DNA from: Micromonosporaceae bacterium
Lineage (GTDB): Bacteria > Actinomycetota > Actinomycetes > Mycobacteriales > Micromonosporaceae
DNA length: 37,348 bases
Direction of reading: 5' to 3'
Assembly (NCBI GenBank): GCA_007130245.1
Contig: SLSW01000177.1
Span: 1-37,348, forward strand
The position numbers and the translations under genes were made by a program. The first letter of the stretch is position 1. The number at the start of each line of letters is the position of its first letter. Positions 15,960 to 24,364 of the stretch are shown here, one piece after another. The notes beneath the pieces are model-generated. The model was given only the letters and a program-made list of their open reading frames with translations, was not told where the DNA came from and did not search any database.

Positions 15960-16958
15960 ATGAAGCGGGCGGGGCTTGCCGCCGACGACGTGCTGCCAAC
16001 GCTGCCGCACCTGGCGCCGCCGTGGCCGGGTCGCCGGGTCGCGGTGGGCGACCTGGCGGTGCACGTGCGCGACACACCAGCGACCTCGACCGCGGCGGAA
16101 CCGGCGCTCTACGTCCACGGGCTGGGCGGTTCCTCGCAGAACTGGACAGACCTGGCGGCGCTGCTCAGCCCCCACCTCGACGGCCAGGCCGTCGATCTGC
16201 CCGGGTTCGGTCGCAGCGATCCGACCGACCGGTACACGATCGGGGCCCTGGCCGAGTGGCTCATCCGGTGGATCGAACACTCCAGCCGTGCCCCGCTGCA
16301 CCTGGTCGGCAACTCACTGGGCGGGACGATCGCTGTCAAGGTCGCGGCCACCCGGCCGGACCTGGTGCGCACCCTGACCCTGGTCTCCCCGGCGCTGCCG
16401 TTCCTGGACCCGCGCCGCACCCTGCAGGGGCAGTTACTGCCGTTGGTGGCGATGCCGGGCGCCCGTCAGGTCGCCGCCCGGATGCTCGCCGGCATCGAAC
16501 CGGAGGACCTGACCCGGCGGGTGATGGAGGCCATCTTCGCCGACCCGCAGCGGGTGCCCGACCAGCGGCTCGCCGAGGCGGTCGAGGAGATGAGGCTGCG
16601 CTACACGGTCGATCACTACATCGACGCGTACCTGCGCACGATGCGCGGCCTGGTCGCCAGTTTTCTGCGCGCCTACCTGCCGGGTGAGGGATCGCTGTGG
16701 CAGGCGGCCTCGGGGGTGGCGATTCCCACGCTGGTGATCGGTGGCCGCCAGGACCGCCTGGTCGACACCAGGGTCCCGCCGCACGCGGCCAGGCTCATCC
16801 CGGACAGCCGGCTGATGGTGCTCGACGGCGTCGGCCACGTGGCGCAGATGGAGGCGCCCCGGCGGGTGGCGCGTGCGGTGGTGGCGCTGCTGGCAGAGGT
16901 GGCCGGCGCGGCGCCCGCGCCGGCAGCGAGCAGGCGGCGGCGGTCGTCCCGCGGCTGA
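15960..16958 (+). CDS. Alpha/beta hydrolase
   Basis: A 332-residue alpha/beta-hydrolase-fold protein. YVHGLGGSSQNWTDL is the oxyanion-hole region. LHLVGNSLGGTIAVKVA holds the nucleophile elbow GNSLGG. Its catalytic acid is probably in IGGRQDRLVD, and the histidine is in DGVGHVAQMEAP. A helical cap lies between, about residues 140-240. The C-terminal tail is Ala- and Arg-rich (AAPAPAASRRRRSS) and likely disordered. The substrate is unknown; relatives include esterases, epoxide hydrolases and C-C hydrolases. It starts at ATG 15960, 15 nt after the hypothetical gene. TTAAGGGT immediately precedes the ATG, so a separate leaderless transcript is also possible. Confidence 0.88.
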   Translation: MKRAGLAADDVLPTLPHLAPPWPGRRVAVGDLAVHVRDTPATSTAAEPALYVHGLGGSSQNWTDLAALLSPHLDGQAVDLPGFGRSDPTDRYTIGALAEWLIRWIEHSSRAPLHLVGNSLGGTIAVKVAATRPDLVRTLTLVSPALPFLDPRRTLQGQLLPLVAMPGARQVAARMLAGIEPEDLTRRVMEAIFADPQRVPDQRLAEAVEEMRLRYTVDHYIDAYLRTMRGLVASFLRAYLPGEGSLWQAASGVAIPTLVIGGRQDRLVDTRVPPHAARLIPDSRLMVLDGVGHVAQMEAPRRVARAVVALLAEVAGAAPAPAASRRRRSSRG

Positions 16959-17031
16959 GGCGCCGCTGCGGACGCGCCCGAGCCCGGTATCGACCCCGGT
17001 CGTGGTGGTTCTGTGCCAGACTGTCCACACC

Positions 17032-17925
17032 ATGGAAGAGCCTTCCCGCCTCCCAGGGCAGCGTCCGGCCGTCCCCTCGACCGCACGGCAGGACCGTCGG
17101 GAGATGCGCCGCCGCCAGCACCGGCGCCGCCGCCGGCTGACCGCAGCGATATTCACGTGCGCCGCGGTGCTCGCCGTGGCCGGCGTGGGGGCGTGGCTGA
17201 CCGACACCGACGAGCCCGCCACCGACAGCGCCCCGACACCGACCGTGCCCACACCACGCGCCACGCCGCCGGCCACCCAGACGCCCCCTCCGACCGAGGC
17301 GCCGCCGGTGCTGTCGATGCCCGGCGACTTCCCCGACGACGGTCCCGGCACGTTCCGGTACGCCTCGACCGAGGGGGATGTGCTGGGCGACTCCGGCACG
17401 TTGATGCGTTTCCGCCTTGCCGTGGAGGACACCGTCGACGAGGAACCGGACGAGCTGGCCGAGTTCGTTGACGAGACCCTCGGTGCCGAGCAGGGCTGGA
17501 CTGCCGGCGGCAACCACCGGTTCCAGCGGGTGCCCGAAGGCGCGGCGTACGAGTTCACCATCCACCTGGTCACCTCGCAGACCGCCGGGCGGATGTGCGG
17601 CAGCGCCGGACTGAACGTGCTGGCGCCGAGCCTGCCCGACGGTGGCGTGTCCTGCTACTACTCCGGTCACGTGGTGCTCAATCTGAGCCGCTGGATGCTG
17701 TCGGTGCCCCACTATGTGGACGACGAGGTGCCGTTGGAGGTCTACCGGCGGATGGTGCTCAACCACGAGGTCGGCCACGCTCTCGGGTTGGGGCACGAGG
17801 CGTGTCCCGGGCCCGGTGAGCCGGCGCCGGTGATGCAGCAGCAGACGCTGCGGTTGGACGGCTGCGAGGCGTACGAGTGGCCCTATCTCGACGGGCAGCG
17901 GTACGCCGGCGAGCCGGTGCCCTGA
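17032..17925 (+). CDS. DUF3152 membrane-anchored metalloprotease-like protein
   Basis: A 297-residue protein. The N-terminus is very basic (RREMRRRQHRRRRRL) and leads into one membrane helix, TAAIFTCAAVLAVAGVGAWL. A Pro/Thr-rich linker of about 40 residues follows, so the remainder should lie outside the cell. The DUF3152 domain ends in MVLNHEVGHALGLGHEACPG, a HExxHxxxxxH zinc signature as in metzincin-type proteases, and contains four cysteines likely to form disulfides. Protease activity is inferred from this motif only. ATG 17032 lacks a convincing ribosome site; in-frame GTG codons lie just upstream. It is 73 nt after the hydrolase gene. Confidence 0.85.
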   Translation: MEEPSRLPGQRPAVPSTARQDRREMRRRQHRRRRRLTAAIFTCAAVLAVAGVGAWLTDTDEPATDSAPTPTVPTPRATPPATQTPPPTEAPPVLSMPGDFPDDGPGTFRYASTEGDVLGDSGTLMRFRLAVEDTVDEEPDELAEFVDETLGAEQGWTAGGNHRFQRVPEGAAYEFTIHLVTSQTAGRMCGSAGLNVLAPSLPDGGVSCYYSGHVVLNLSRWMLSVPHYVDDEVPLEVYRRMVLNHEVGHALGLGHEACPGPGEPAPVMQQQTLRLDGCEAYEWPYLDGQRYAGEPVP

Positions 17926-18076
17926 TCGGTCAGATCACCGCCGGGGTGAGCGCCGCCGGCGACGCGTGTCCCGCTCAGTGGGCAGTGTGCACCACATGCT
18001 GGCCGACCGCCGGTGTCGGCGAGTAACAATGGGGCAGATGAGCACCGACCGTCCGCGATTGCACCGGGAGCCCGCC

Positions 18077-19267
18077 GTGTCACTTCCTCCGCTCGTCGAG
18101 CCAGTCCCGGAACTGACCACCGACGAGATCCGCCGCTACTCCCGCCACATGATCATCCCCGATGTCGGGGTGGTGGGGCAGAAGCGCCTGCGCAACGCCA
18201 AGGTGCTCTGTGTCGGCGCTGGCGGGCTGGGGTCACCGGCGCTGATGTACCTGGCCGCGGCCGGCGTCGGCACGCTCGGCGTGATCGACTTCGACACCGT
18301 TGACGAGTCGAACCTGCAGCGGCAGGTCATCCACGGCCAGTCGGACATCGGTCGGCCCAAGGCGCAGTCGGCTGCCGAGAGCATCCGGGAGATCAACCCG
18401 GGCGTCGAGGTGGTGATCCACGACACCGCCCTGGATCGGGAGAACATCTTCGACATCTTCGGCGGCTACGACCTGATCGTCGACGGCACCGACAACTTCG
18501 CCACGCGCTACCTGGTCAACGACGCTGCGGTGCTGCTGGGCAAGCCGTACGTGTGGGGTTCGATCTACCGCTTCGACGGGCAGGCGAGCGTGTTCTGGGC
18601 GGGCGAGCCGGCGAACGGTCCCTGCTACCGCTGCCTCTACCCGGAGCCGCCGCCGCCGGGTATGGTCCCGTCCTGTGCTGAGGGCGGGGTGCTCGGGGTG
18701 CTGTGCGCCTCCGTCGGCTCCATCCAGGTCACGGAGGCGATTAAGCTGATCACCGGGATCGGCGAGCCGCTGGTGGGCCGGCTGATCGTCTACGACGCGC
18801 TGGAGATGAGCTACCGCACCATCAAGGTGCGCAAGGACCCGGATTGCGTGCTGTGCGGGCCGAACGCGACCCAGACCGAGCTGCTGGCCGACTACGAGGA
18901 CTTCTGCGGCGCGGTGTCGGTCGAGGCGCAGGAGGCAGCCGCCGACGCCACCATCACCGCCGCCGACCTGGCCGAGTGGCGCCAGGCCGGCAAGGACTTC
19001 CTGCTGGTCGATGTACGGGAACCGGCCGAGTTCGAGATCGTACGGATCCCCGACAGTGTCCTGATCCCGAAGGGCGACATCACCTCCGGCGAGGCGCTGT
19101 CGCAGCTGCCGCAGGACCGCCAGGTCGTGCTGCACTGCAAGTCCGGGGTGCGCTCGGCCGAGGCGCTGGCCACCCTCAAGGCGGCCGGTTTCCGCGACGC
19201 GGTGCACCTGCAGGGCGGGGTGCTCGCCTGGGTCAACCAGGTCGACCCGTCGCTACCGACCTACTGA
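18077..19267 (+). CDS. moeZ: MoeZ adenylyltransferase/sulfurtransferase
   Basis: A 396-residue fusion of an E1-like ThiF/MoeB domain and a C-terminal rhodanese. It adenylates the C-terminal glycine of sulfur-carrier proteins and transfers sulfur to form thiocarboxylates for molybdopterin, cysteine or thiamin pathways. The ATP site is LCVGAGGLGSPALMYLA, with DESNLQRQVIHG. The zinc cysteines are CYRCLYPEP and CVLCG. The rhodanese cysteine is in VLHCKSGVRSAEAL. GTG 18077 gives the usual N-terminus VSLPPLVEPVPEL and has GGGAG (18066-18070) 6 nt upstream; ATG 18038 or 18029 would add 13 or 16 residues. No partner carrier gene is in the window. Confidence 0.93.
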   Translation: MSLPPLVEPVPELTTDEIRRYSRHMIIPDVGVVGQKRLRNAKVLCVGAGGLGSPALMYLAAAGVGTLGVIDFDTVDESNLQRQVIHGQSDIGRPKAQSAAESIREINPGVEVVIHDTALDRENIFDIFGGYDLIVDGTDNFATRYLVNDAAVLLGKPYVWGSIYRFDGQASVFWAGEPANGPCYRCLYPEPPPPGMVPSCAEGGVLGVLCASVGSIQVTEAIKLITGIGEPLVGRLIVYDALEMSYRTIKVRKDPDCVLCGPNATQTELLADYEDFCGAVSVEAQEAAADATITAADLAEWRQAGKDFLLVDVREPAEFEIVRIPDSVLIPKGDITSGEALSQLPQDRQVVLHCKSGVRSAEALATLKAAGFRDAVHLQGGVLAWVNQVDPSLPTY

Positions 19268-19273
19268 CGCAAG

Positions 19274-19351
19274 GCGTCGATCTTGCAGTAGTTCACCTCT
19301 TATTCCGGAGCAAGCCCGACATATTGCCATGTATGACTGCAAGATCGACGC
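19274..19351. repeat. Intergenic palindrome between moeZ and kinase genes
   Basis: Perfect 16-bp arms GCGTCGATCTTGCAGT (19274-19289) and its complement (19336-19351), separated by 46 nt. It lies between the convergent moeZ and phosphotransferase genes and touches the stop codon of the latter, so it may act as a bidirectional terminator. The CGTCGATC outer bases relate it to the palindromes at 13209 and 21284; the inner bases differ. Confidence 0.8.
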
Positions 19352-20316
19352 TAAAGGGGCGCGTGGGCGAGCACGAACGCCTCGAATCCGTCCGGCACTG
19401 GCATCCCGCGCGACCGCATCCAGTGCAGCCTGCTGGCGCCGGTCAACGCCACGGTGGTGCGGTAGCCGAGCCGTACCGCCTCGGCGTCGACACGTCCGTC
19501 CAGTTCGGTCAGGTAGTCGTCTACCAGGTCCTGGCGCGTGCTCAGCGCCAGGTGCGCGAGGTCGGCGCCGGCGGGGCTGACGCCCAGGGCCGCCCAGTCC
19601 AGTACGACGGTGGTGTCGCCGTCGGCGATGAGGTGGTCGATGTGGAAGTCGCCGTGGCTGAGCACCGCAGGCACGCGTGTCAGCGTCGCCAGCAGCTCGT
19701 GGCGCGCGGCCCAGATCGTGGCCAGCCGCGGATCGGCGTCGGTCCCGGTCCAGTCAAGGTCACTGACCGCCACCCGCTGCGCGAGCTGGTGCCCGGCCAG
19801 CCAGGGCAGGTCCGGCACCGGGGTGCGCGCCTGCCACGCGCCGAGCCGGCGGGCCGCGACCCGGGGCGATTCCGGCGCGCCGGTGACGTCCTGCAGGTAG
19901 ATCGTGTCGTCGACCACCCCGTAGCAGCGGGGTGCCGCGAGCCCGGGGCCGCGCGGCAGCACCCCGGAGGTGTACGCCAGCGGCTCGCGCCGCCAGTACG
20001 CCCAGTGCCGCGGGTCGCGGGCGGCTGCCGCGTGCCGCCCGGTGGCCAGCGGCCGGCACCGCTTGCGTACGACCGTGAAGGGCAGCACCTGCCCGCCGGC
20101 ACGGGCCCGTCCGGTCAGCCGGGTCACGGCGCCGGTCGCCGCTCCGCTGCCGGACATGATGGGCTGTGCCGAACAGTCGATCACCACCGTGTCCGGCGCG
20201 CCCATCGCGTCAGGTGCGCCCACCGCGTCAGGTGCGCCCACCGCGTCAGGTGCGCCCACCGCGTCAGGTGCGCCCACCGCCGCCGCGACCACCCGCACCG
20301 GAACCGTCTCGTGCAC
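19351..20316 (-). CDS. Kinase-fold phosphotransferase (APH-like)
   Basis: A 321-residue protein of the aminoglycoside phosphotransferase/choline kinase superfamily. The catalytic loop is AVLSHGDFHIDHLI and the metal-binding loop is TTVVLDWAALGVSPAGADLAHL. In classical members the loop reads HGDxxxxN; here the eighth position is His instead of the Mg-binding Asn, so activity could be altered. The N-terminus carries five VGAPDA-like hexapeptides (residues 14-43) that are not part of the fold. GTG 20316 is the annotated start, with no strong ribosome site; a later start after the repeats is possible. The substrate is not inferable. It converges with moeZ. Confidence 0.75.
   Translation of the reverse strand: MHETVPVRVVAAAVGAPDAVGAPDAVGAPDAVGAPDAMGAPDTVVIDCSAQPIMSGSGAATGAVTRLTGRARAGGQVLPFTVVRKRCRPLATGRHAAAARDPRHWAYWRREPLAYTSGVLPRGPGLAAPRCYGVVDDTIYLQDVTGAPESPRVAARRLGAWQARTPVPDLPWLAGHQLAQRVAVSDLDWTGTDADPRLATIWAARHELLATLTRVPAVLSHGDFHIDHLIADGDTTVVLDWAALGVSPAGADLAHLALSTRQDLVDDYLTELDGRVDAEAVRLGYRTTVALTGASRLHWMRSRGMPVPDGFEAFVLAHAPL
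20188..20277. repeat. 18-bp tandem repeat (x5) in the phosphotransferase gene
   Basis: Five nearly identical 18-bp units (GCGTCAGGTGCGCCCACC in register) encode VGAPDA hexapeptides on the minus strand, with one variant MGAPDT unit. Four units are almost exact copies, indicating recent expansion at the 5' end of the gene. Confidence 0.9.
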
Positions 20317-20425
20317 GTGTGCAACCTAGACACCGGGTCGGGTCGGTCGCACGCTGTTTCCGCACCGGGCTGGCGCCGGGTGCGCTTACCGAGCGCCACG
20401 GCCCGGTTGCCGTACGCTGCGGGTT

Positions 20426-21340
20426 GTGGACACGCAGGCAACCGTGGACCTGGACGCCGCGATCGGGTTCGTGGTCGCTCATGGTGATGAGGTGGACCGG
20501 GCCCGGCTGGCGTACCTGCGCACCGGCGCGGCGCCGGACCCGGCTCTGGTCGCGAAGGCGGAGGACGGCCAGCTTCCGGACGCCGGTTGGCCGGGCCACG
20601 AGGAAGCGACCGTGGCCTCGATCGACGCCACCTGCTTCCGGCTGGCCGAACTGGACGATCTGGCGGCACTGGCGCGGCCGGCCGGCCGGCAGGCGTTCGA
20701 CTGGTTGACGCTGATCCAGCGGCCCGACGGCACCTGGGAGGAGGATCCGGCGTTGGCCGAGGTCGCACCGCCGTGGGCCGCACCCGGTGACCCGGCCGCC
20801 CGGCTGTATCTGACCGCCAACGCCGCCTTCTGGCTGTCCGCCGGCGGGTGGAGTGCGCGGACGGCCGGGCCGCTGGACCAGCGGGTCGGTGGCGCCTACG
20901 CGCCGGTGGTGGACAAGGCGGCCGACGCGATCGTGGCCAGCCTGGCCGACGACGGCTCCTGGCCGTCGTTCCTGGTCACCGGCTGGCTGGGTGCGGCGGT
21001 GCTGTACGGGCGGGGTCGCGAGTCCGAGTCGGCGCGGATGCGGGCGGTGCTGGCCGCCCGGTTGCCGGAGATCGGTCCGGCCGGGGTGGCCTGGATGGCG
21101 TGCGCGCTGCGACGGCTCGGCGTGCCGGACGGCGACCCGCTGCTGGTCGCGGCCAGGCAGGAGCTGGCGGCTGCCCAGCGCAGCGACGGCTCCTGGCCGA
21201 GTGAGGACGGTGACGAGTTCACCGTGCACACCGTCCTGACCGCCATCCGCGCCTGCCCGCCACCCCCTCCCCGTCCAGTCCCCCGTCGATCTAGGGCTAG
21301 TTCACGTGAGTTGATCTCTGATCACGTGAACAAGCCCTAG
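20426..21340 (+). CDS. Prenyltransferase/squalene-cyclase-repeat-like protein
   Basis: A 304-residue helical protein with repeats typical of the terpene-cyclase / prenyltransferase beta-subunit alpha-barrel. Examples are WLTLIQRPDGTWEED, then ADAIVASLADDGSWPSF and ARQELAAAQRSDGSWPSED. These are QxxDGSW-type motifs. The catalytic DxDD of squalene cyclases is not apparent, so this is a fold assignment only. Residues from about 279 on (PPPPPRPVPRRSR and beyond) look foreign: the last 19 codons and the stop lie inside an intergenic palindrome (21284-21347). The real ancestral stop has probably been lost. GTG 20426 is the start, without a visible ribosome site. Confidence 0.7.
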   Translation: MDTQATVDLDAAIGFVVAHGDEVDRARLAYLRTGAAPDPALVAKAEDGQLPDAGWPGHEEATVASIDATCFRLAELDDLAALARPAGRQAFDWLTLIQRPDGTWEEDPALAEVAPPWAAPGDPAARLYLTANAAFWLSAGGWSARTAGPLDQRVGGAYAPVVDKAADAIVASLADDGSWPSFLVTGWLGAAVLYGRGRESESARMRAVLAARLPEIGPAGVAWMACALRRLGVPDGDPLLVAARQELAAAQRSDGSWPSEDGDEFTVHTVLTAIRACPPPPPRPVPRRSRASSRELISDHVNKP

Positions 21341-21347
21341 ATCGACG
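21284..21347. repeat. Intergenic palindrome, CGTYGATCTAGGG family, copy 2
   Basis: A 26-bp stem with a single mismatch: CGTCGATCTAGGGCT, A, GTTCACGTGA (21284-21309) pairs with 21322-21347 around a 12-nt loop. The CGTCGATCTAGGG and GTTCACGTGA blocks are shared with the element at 13209-13278 except for one base. It lies between the prenyltransferase-like gene and convergent proA, overlaps the former's 3' end and supplies its stop codon. Likely a terminator; also a dispersed repeat. Confidence 0.88.
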
Positions 21348-21363
21348 AGAGTGGGGGGCGGGG

Positions 21364-22647
21364 TCAGCGGGTGTGGCCGGCGCCGGTGACGACGTACTTC
21401 GTCGACGTCAGCTCCGGCAGCGCCATCGGTCCCCGCGCGTGCAACTTCTGGGTAGAGATGCCGATCTCCGCACCGAAGCCGAACTCGCCCCCGTCGACGA
21501 ACCGGGTGGACGCGTTGACCAGCACCGCGGCCGCGTCCACCCGGGCGGTGAACTCGCGGGCGGCGGCCGCCGAGTCGGTCACGATCGCCTCCGAGTGACC
21601 GGATCCGTAGGAGGCGATGTGGACCACCGCGGCGTCCAGCGAGTCCACCACCGCCGCGGAGATGTCCAGCGACAGGTATTCGGTGGCGAAGTCCTCCTCG
21701 GTGGCCGGCACCACCGCGTCCGAGTGCGCCCGGACCCGCTCGTCGCCGTGCACGGTCACCCCGGCGGCCGACAGCGCCGACAGCACCTGCGGCAGGAACG
21801 CGTCGGCGACGTCGGCGTGCACCAGCAGCGACTCGGCCGCGTTGCACACGCTGGGCCGCTGCGCCTTGGCGTTGAGCACGATCGCCTCGGCGGCGGCCAG
21901 GTCGGCGGTGGCGTCCACATAGATGTGACAGTTGCCGACGCCGGTCTCGATGACCGGCACGGTCGAATCCTGCACCACCGAGCGGATCAACGACGCGCCG
22001 CCGCGGGGGATCAGTACGTCGACCCGGCCGCGGGCACGCATCAGTTCCTTGACCGAGTCGCGGTTGCCCGCATCCAGTAGCTGCACCGCATCCGCCGGCA
22101 ACCCGGCGGCCGCCAGCGCGTCGCGCAGCACCGTCACCAGCGCGGCGTTGGAGCGCATCGCGGTCGACGATCCGCGCAGCAGCACCGCGTTGCCCGCCTT
22201 GAAGCACAGACCGGCCGCGTCGACGGTCACGTTGGGTCGTGCCTCGTAGATGATGCCGACCACCCCGAACGGCACCCGGACCTGGCGCAACCGCAGCCCG
22301 CCCGCCAAGGTGGATCCCCGTACCACTTCACCTACCGGATCCGGCAGGCCCGCCATCTGCCGCAGCGCGTCGGCGATGCCGGCCAGTCGCTGCTCGGACA
22401 GCGCCAGCCGGTCCAGCAGCGCCTCCGACAGCCCAGCCTCGCGCCCGGAGGCCAGGTCGGCCTCGTTGGCGGCGAGCACCTCCGCGGTGCGTACGCGCAG
22501 TTCGTCGGCCATGGCGTGCAGGGCCGCGTCCTTGTCCGTACGGGTGAGCAGCGCCAGCGCGTTCGCCGCTGCCCGCGCCCGGCGCAACTCCGCGTCGATC
22601 ATGAACTCAGGTTCCTGATCGGCGGTGTGGGATGTACTAAAAGTCAT
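21364..22647 (-). CDS. proA: Gamma-glutamyl phosphate reductase
   Basis: A 427-residue aldehyde-dehydrogenase-fold enzyme that reduces glutamyl-5-phosphate with NADPH in proline synthesis. Signature segments are [36 protein letters not shown], the catalytic cysteine region [26 protein letters not shown] and the C-terminal [23 protein letters not shown] 22647 is taken as start, directly preceded by TTGATC; a TTG at 22653 or ATG 22602 ([12 protein letters not shown]) are alternatives. It follows proB by 30 nt on the same strand, so proB-proA form one transcript. A palindrome beyond its stop probably terminates it. Confidence 0.94.
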   Translation of the reverse strand: MTFSTSHTADQEPEFMIDAELRRARAAANALALLTRTDKDAALHAMADELRVRTAEVLAANEADLASGREAGLSEALLDRLALSEQRLAGIADALRQMAGLPDPVGEVVRGSTLAGGLRLRQVRVPFGVVGIIYEARPNVTVDAAGLCFKAGNAVLLRGSSTAMRSNAALVTVLRDALAAAGLPADAVQLLDAGNRDSVKELMRARGRVDVLIPRGGASLIRSVVQDSTVPVIETGVGNCHIYVDATADLAAAEAIVLNAKAQRPSVCNAAESLLVHADVADAFLPQVLSALSAAGVTVHGDERVRAHSDAVVPATEEDFATEYLSLDISAAVVDSLDAAVVHIASYGSGHSEAIVTDSAAAAREFTARVDAAAVLVNASTRFVDGGEFGFGAEIGISTQKLHARGPMALPELTSTKYVVTGAGHTR

Positions 22648-22677
22648 GATCAACCGCCCAGGTCGCTCAGAGATGTC

Positions 22678-23805
22678 TCACAGCAGGACGAGGTCATCGC
22701 GGTGGACGACCTCCCGTTCGTAGGCCGCCCCCAGCGCGGCGGCCAGTTCTACGGTGGTCCGCCCCAGCAGCGACGGCAGCTCCACCGCGTCGTAGTTCAC
22801 CAGTCCCCGCGCCACGGGGCGGCCACCGGCGTCGACCAGGTCGACCGGGTCGCCGGCGGTGAACCCGCCGTCCACACCGGTGATGCCGGCCGGCAGCAGC
22901 GACTTGCGCCGCTGCACCACCGCGGTCACCGCCCCCTGGTCCAGGTGCAGCCGCCCGCGCGGGGTGGTGGCGTGCGCCAGCCAGTGCAGCCGGGCGGCCG
23001 GGCGCCGGCGGCTGGCATGGAACAGGGTGCCCACCGGCTCGCCGGCCAGCGCCGGCCCGGCGGCCGCGGCGTGGGCTAGCACCACCGGGATGCCGGCGCC
23101 GGTGGCGATCCGGGCCGCCTCCACCTTGGTGGCCATACCGCCGGTGCCCACCCCGGCGCGGCCGCGCCGCCCCAGCCGCACCCCGGCCAGGTCGTCGCCG
23201 GGATCCACCACGTCGATGCGGTAGGTGTCCGGGCGGGACGGGTCGCCGGTCCACAGCCCGTCGACGTCCGACAGCAGCACCATCGCCTCCGCGTGCACCA
23301 GCGCCGCGACCAGTGCCGCCAGCCGGTCGTTGTCGCCGAACCGGATCTCGTCGGTGGCGACCGTGTCGTTCTCGTTGACGATCGGCACCGTGCGCATGTC
23401 CAGCAGCTTGCGCAGGGTGCGGTACGCGTTGCGGTAATGCGCGCGCCGGGTCACGTCGTCCGGGCTCAGCAGCACCTGGCCGACCGTACGCCCGTGCCGG
23501 GCGAACGCGGCGGCGTAGCGCCCGATCAGCAGACCCTGCCCGACGCTGGCCGCGGCCTGCTGGCTGGCGAGGTCGTGCGGGCGGCGGGGAAACCCCAGCG
23601 GCGCCAGCCCGGCGGCGATCGCCCCGGAGGAGACCAGCACGATCTCCTGCCTGTCGCGGGTGGCGAGCGCGTCGACGAGCGCGTCCAGGCGGGCGTGATC
23701 GAGCCCGCCGGCGGTGCTGGTCAGCGACGACGAGCCGATCTTGACCACGACCCGGCGCGCGGTCGCCACCGCGACCCGCCCGCGGTCGCCACTTTCTTCG
23801 CGCAC
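22678..23805 (-). CDS. proB: Glutamate 5-kinase
   Basis: A 375-residue enzyme catalysing ATP-dependent phosphorylation of glutamate, the first step of proline synthesis. The amino-acid-kinase domain shows VVVKIGSSSLT, IVLVSSGAIAAG, IVNENDTVAT, FGDNDRLAALVA, LLSDVDGLW and GTGGMATKVEAARIA. The C-terminal PUA-type domain, from about residue 275, includes LPAGITGVDGGF and ends VVHRDDLVLL. GTG 23805 gives the usual N-terminus; the frame is open farther upstream without family similarity. It is directly upstream of proA and divergent from the alkyltransferase-like gene across 62 nt. Feedback inhibition by proline is known for the family. Confidence 0.94.
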   Translation of the reverse strand: MREESGDRGRVAVATARRVVVKIGSSSLTSTAGGLDHARLDALVDALATRDRQEIVLVSSGAIAAGLAPLGFPRRPHDLASQQAAASVGQGLLIGRYAAAFARHGRTVGQVLLSPDDVTRRAHYRNAYRTLRKLLDMRTVPIVNENDTVATDEIRFGDNDRLAALVAALVHAEAMVLLSDVDGLWTGDPSRPDTYRIDVVDPGDDLAGVRLGRRGRAGVGTGGMATKVEAARIATGAGIPVVLAHAAAAGPALAGEPVGTLFHASRRRPAARLHWLAHATTPRGRLHLDQGAVTAVVQRRKSLLPAGITGVDGGFTAGDPVDLVDAGGRPVARGLVNYDAVELPSLLGRTTVELAAALGAAYEREVVHRDDLVLL

Positions 23806-23867
23806 CGGACTATTCTGCCTGGTCAGGCCGGCTCCGGCGGCACCGTATCCCATATCGTGGCAGCGGT

Positions 23868-24173
23868 ATGGACGCGGAGGAGTACGTGGAGGCGGTGCTC
23901 GCCCTGGTGGAGCGGATCCCGCCGGGCCGGGTGATGAGCTACGGCGCGGTCGCCGACGCGCTGGCCGACGTGTCCGGCCGCGCCTCGGCACGGCGGATCG
24001 GGACGATCATGGCGCGCTACGGCGGCGGGGTGCCGTGGCACCGGGTGGTGGCCGCCGACGGCCGGCTGCCACCGGGCAACGAGGTGCGGGCCCGCAAGCG
24101 GCACGCCGAGGATGGTACGCCGATGCGCGGCCACAAGGTCGACATGCGCGCCGCCACCTGGCACCCGTCCTGA
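23868..24173 (+). CDS. Alkyltransferase-like (ATL) DNA-binding protein
   Basis: A 101-residue protein equal to the C-terminal DNA-binding domain of O6-alkylguanine-DNA methyltransferase. IPPGRVMSYGAVADAL and ASARRIGTIMAR contain the helix-turn-helix and arginine finger. The active-site PCHR of the transferase reads VPWHRVV here, so the alkyl-accepting cysteine is replaced by Trp. This is the hallmark of ATL proteins, which bind O6-alkylguanine and hand the lesion to nucleotide excision repair. Its tail MRGHKVDMRAATWHPS is typical. ATG 23868 starts it, with no strong ribosome site. It is divergent from proB. Confidence 0.88.
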   Translation: MDAEEYVEAVLALVERIPPGRVMSYGAVADALADVSGRASARRIGTIMARYGGGVPWHRVVAADGRLPPGNEVRARKRHAEDGTPMRGHKVDMRAATWHPS

Positions 24174-24190
24174 ACCCCCCGGTCCCCTTC

Positions 24191-24231
24191 CCCCGTACGC
24201 CCTCCCAGGTCCCCCGTACGCCCTCCCAGGT
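24191..24231. repeat. 21-bp tandem duplication
   Basis: CCCCGTACGCCCTCCCAGGT occurs at 24191-24210 and 24212-24231 with a single C between. It directly precedes the hairpin at 24232. Confidence 0.85.
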
Positions 24232-24293
24232 CGCACTTTCAGCCACACCGCGGTATCCGGGCGTCCCTGAGACCGCGGTTCGCTGAAAGCGCG
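24232..24293. repeat. Palindrome CGCACTTTCAGC between ATL and nuoB genes
   Basis: Arms CGCACTTTCAGC (24232-24243) and GCTGAAAGCGCG (24282-24293) pair at 11 of 12 positions, and an inner ACCGCGGT pair (24247-24254 and 24272-24279) extends the stem. It lies 59 nt after the ATL stop and 71 nt before the nuoB start and probably ends ATL transcription. It is unrelated in sequence to the CGTYGATC palindromes. Confidence 0.75.
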
Positions 24294-24364
24294 AGTCGGG
24301 CGGGGGGTGATCTTGGCCGGTTGCGGTACCCAATCAGGCGCCGGTGAGCGGTAGGGTGACGGCT

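Noticed and set aside
14331-16301. 656-codon minus-strand frame opposite the repeat-rich protein
   Set aside because: The plus strand has a ribosome site and conserved C-terminal segments; the minus frame is Gly/Arg-rich and only mirrors the repeats as GLHGVP units.
20188-20277. Possible CRISPR-like array
   Set aside because: The 18-bp units are contiguous with no spacers and lie in frame within a coding sequence, so they are tandem repeats.
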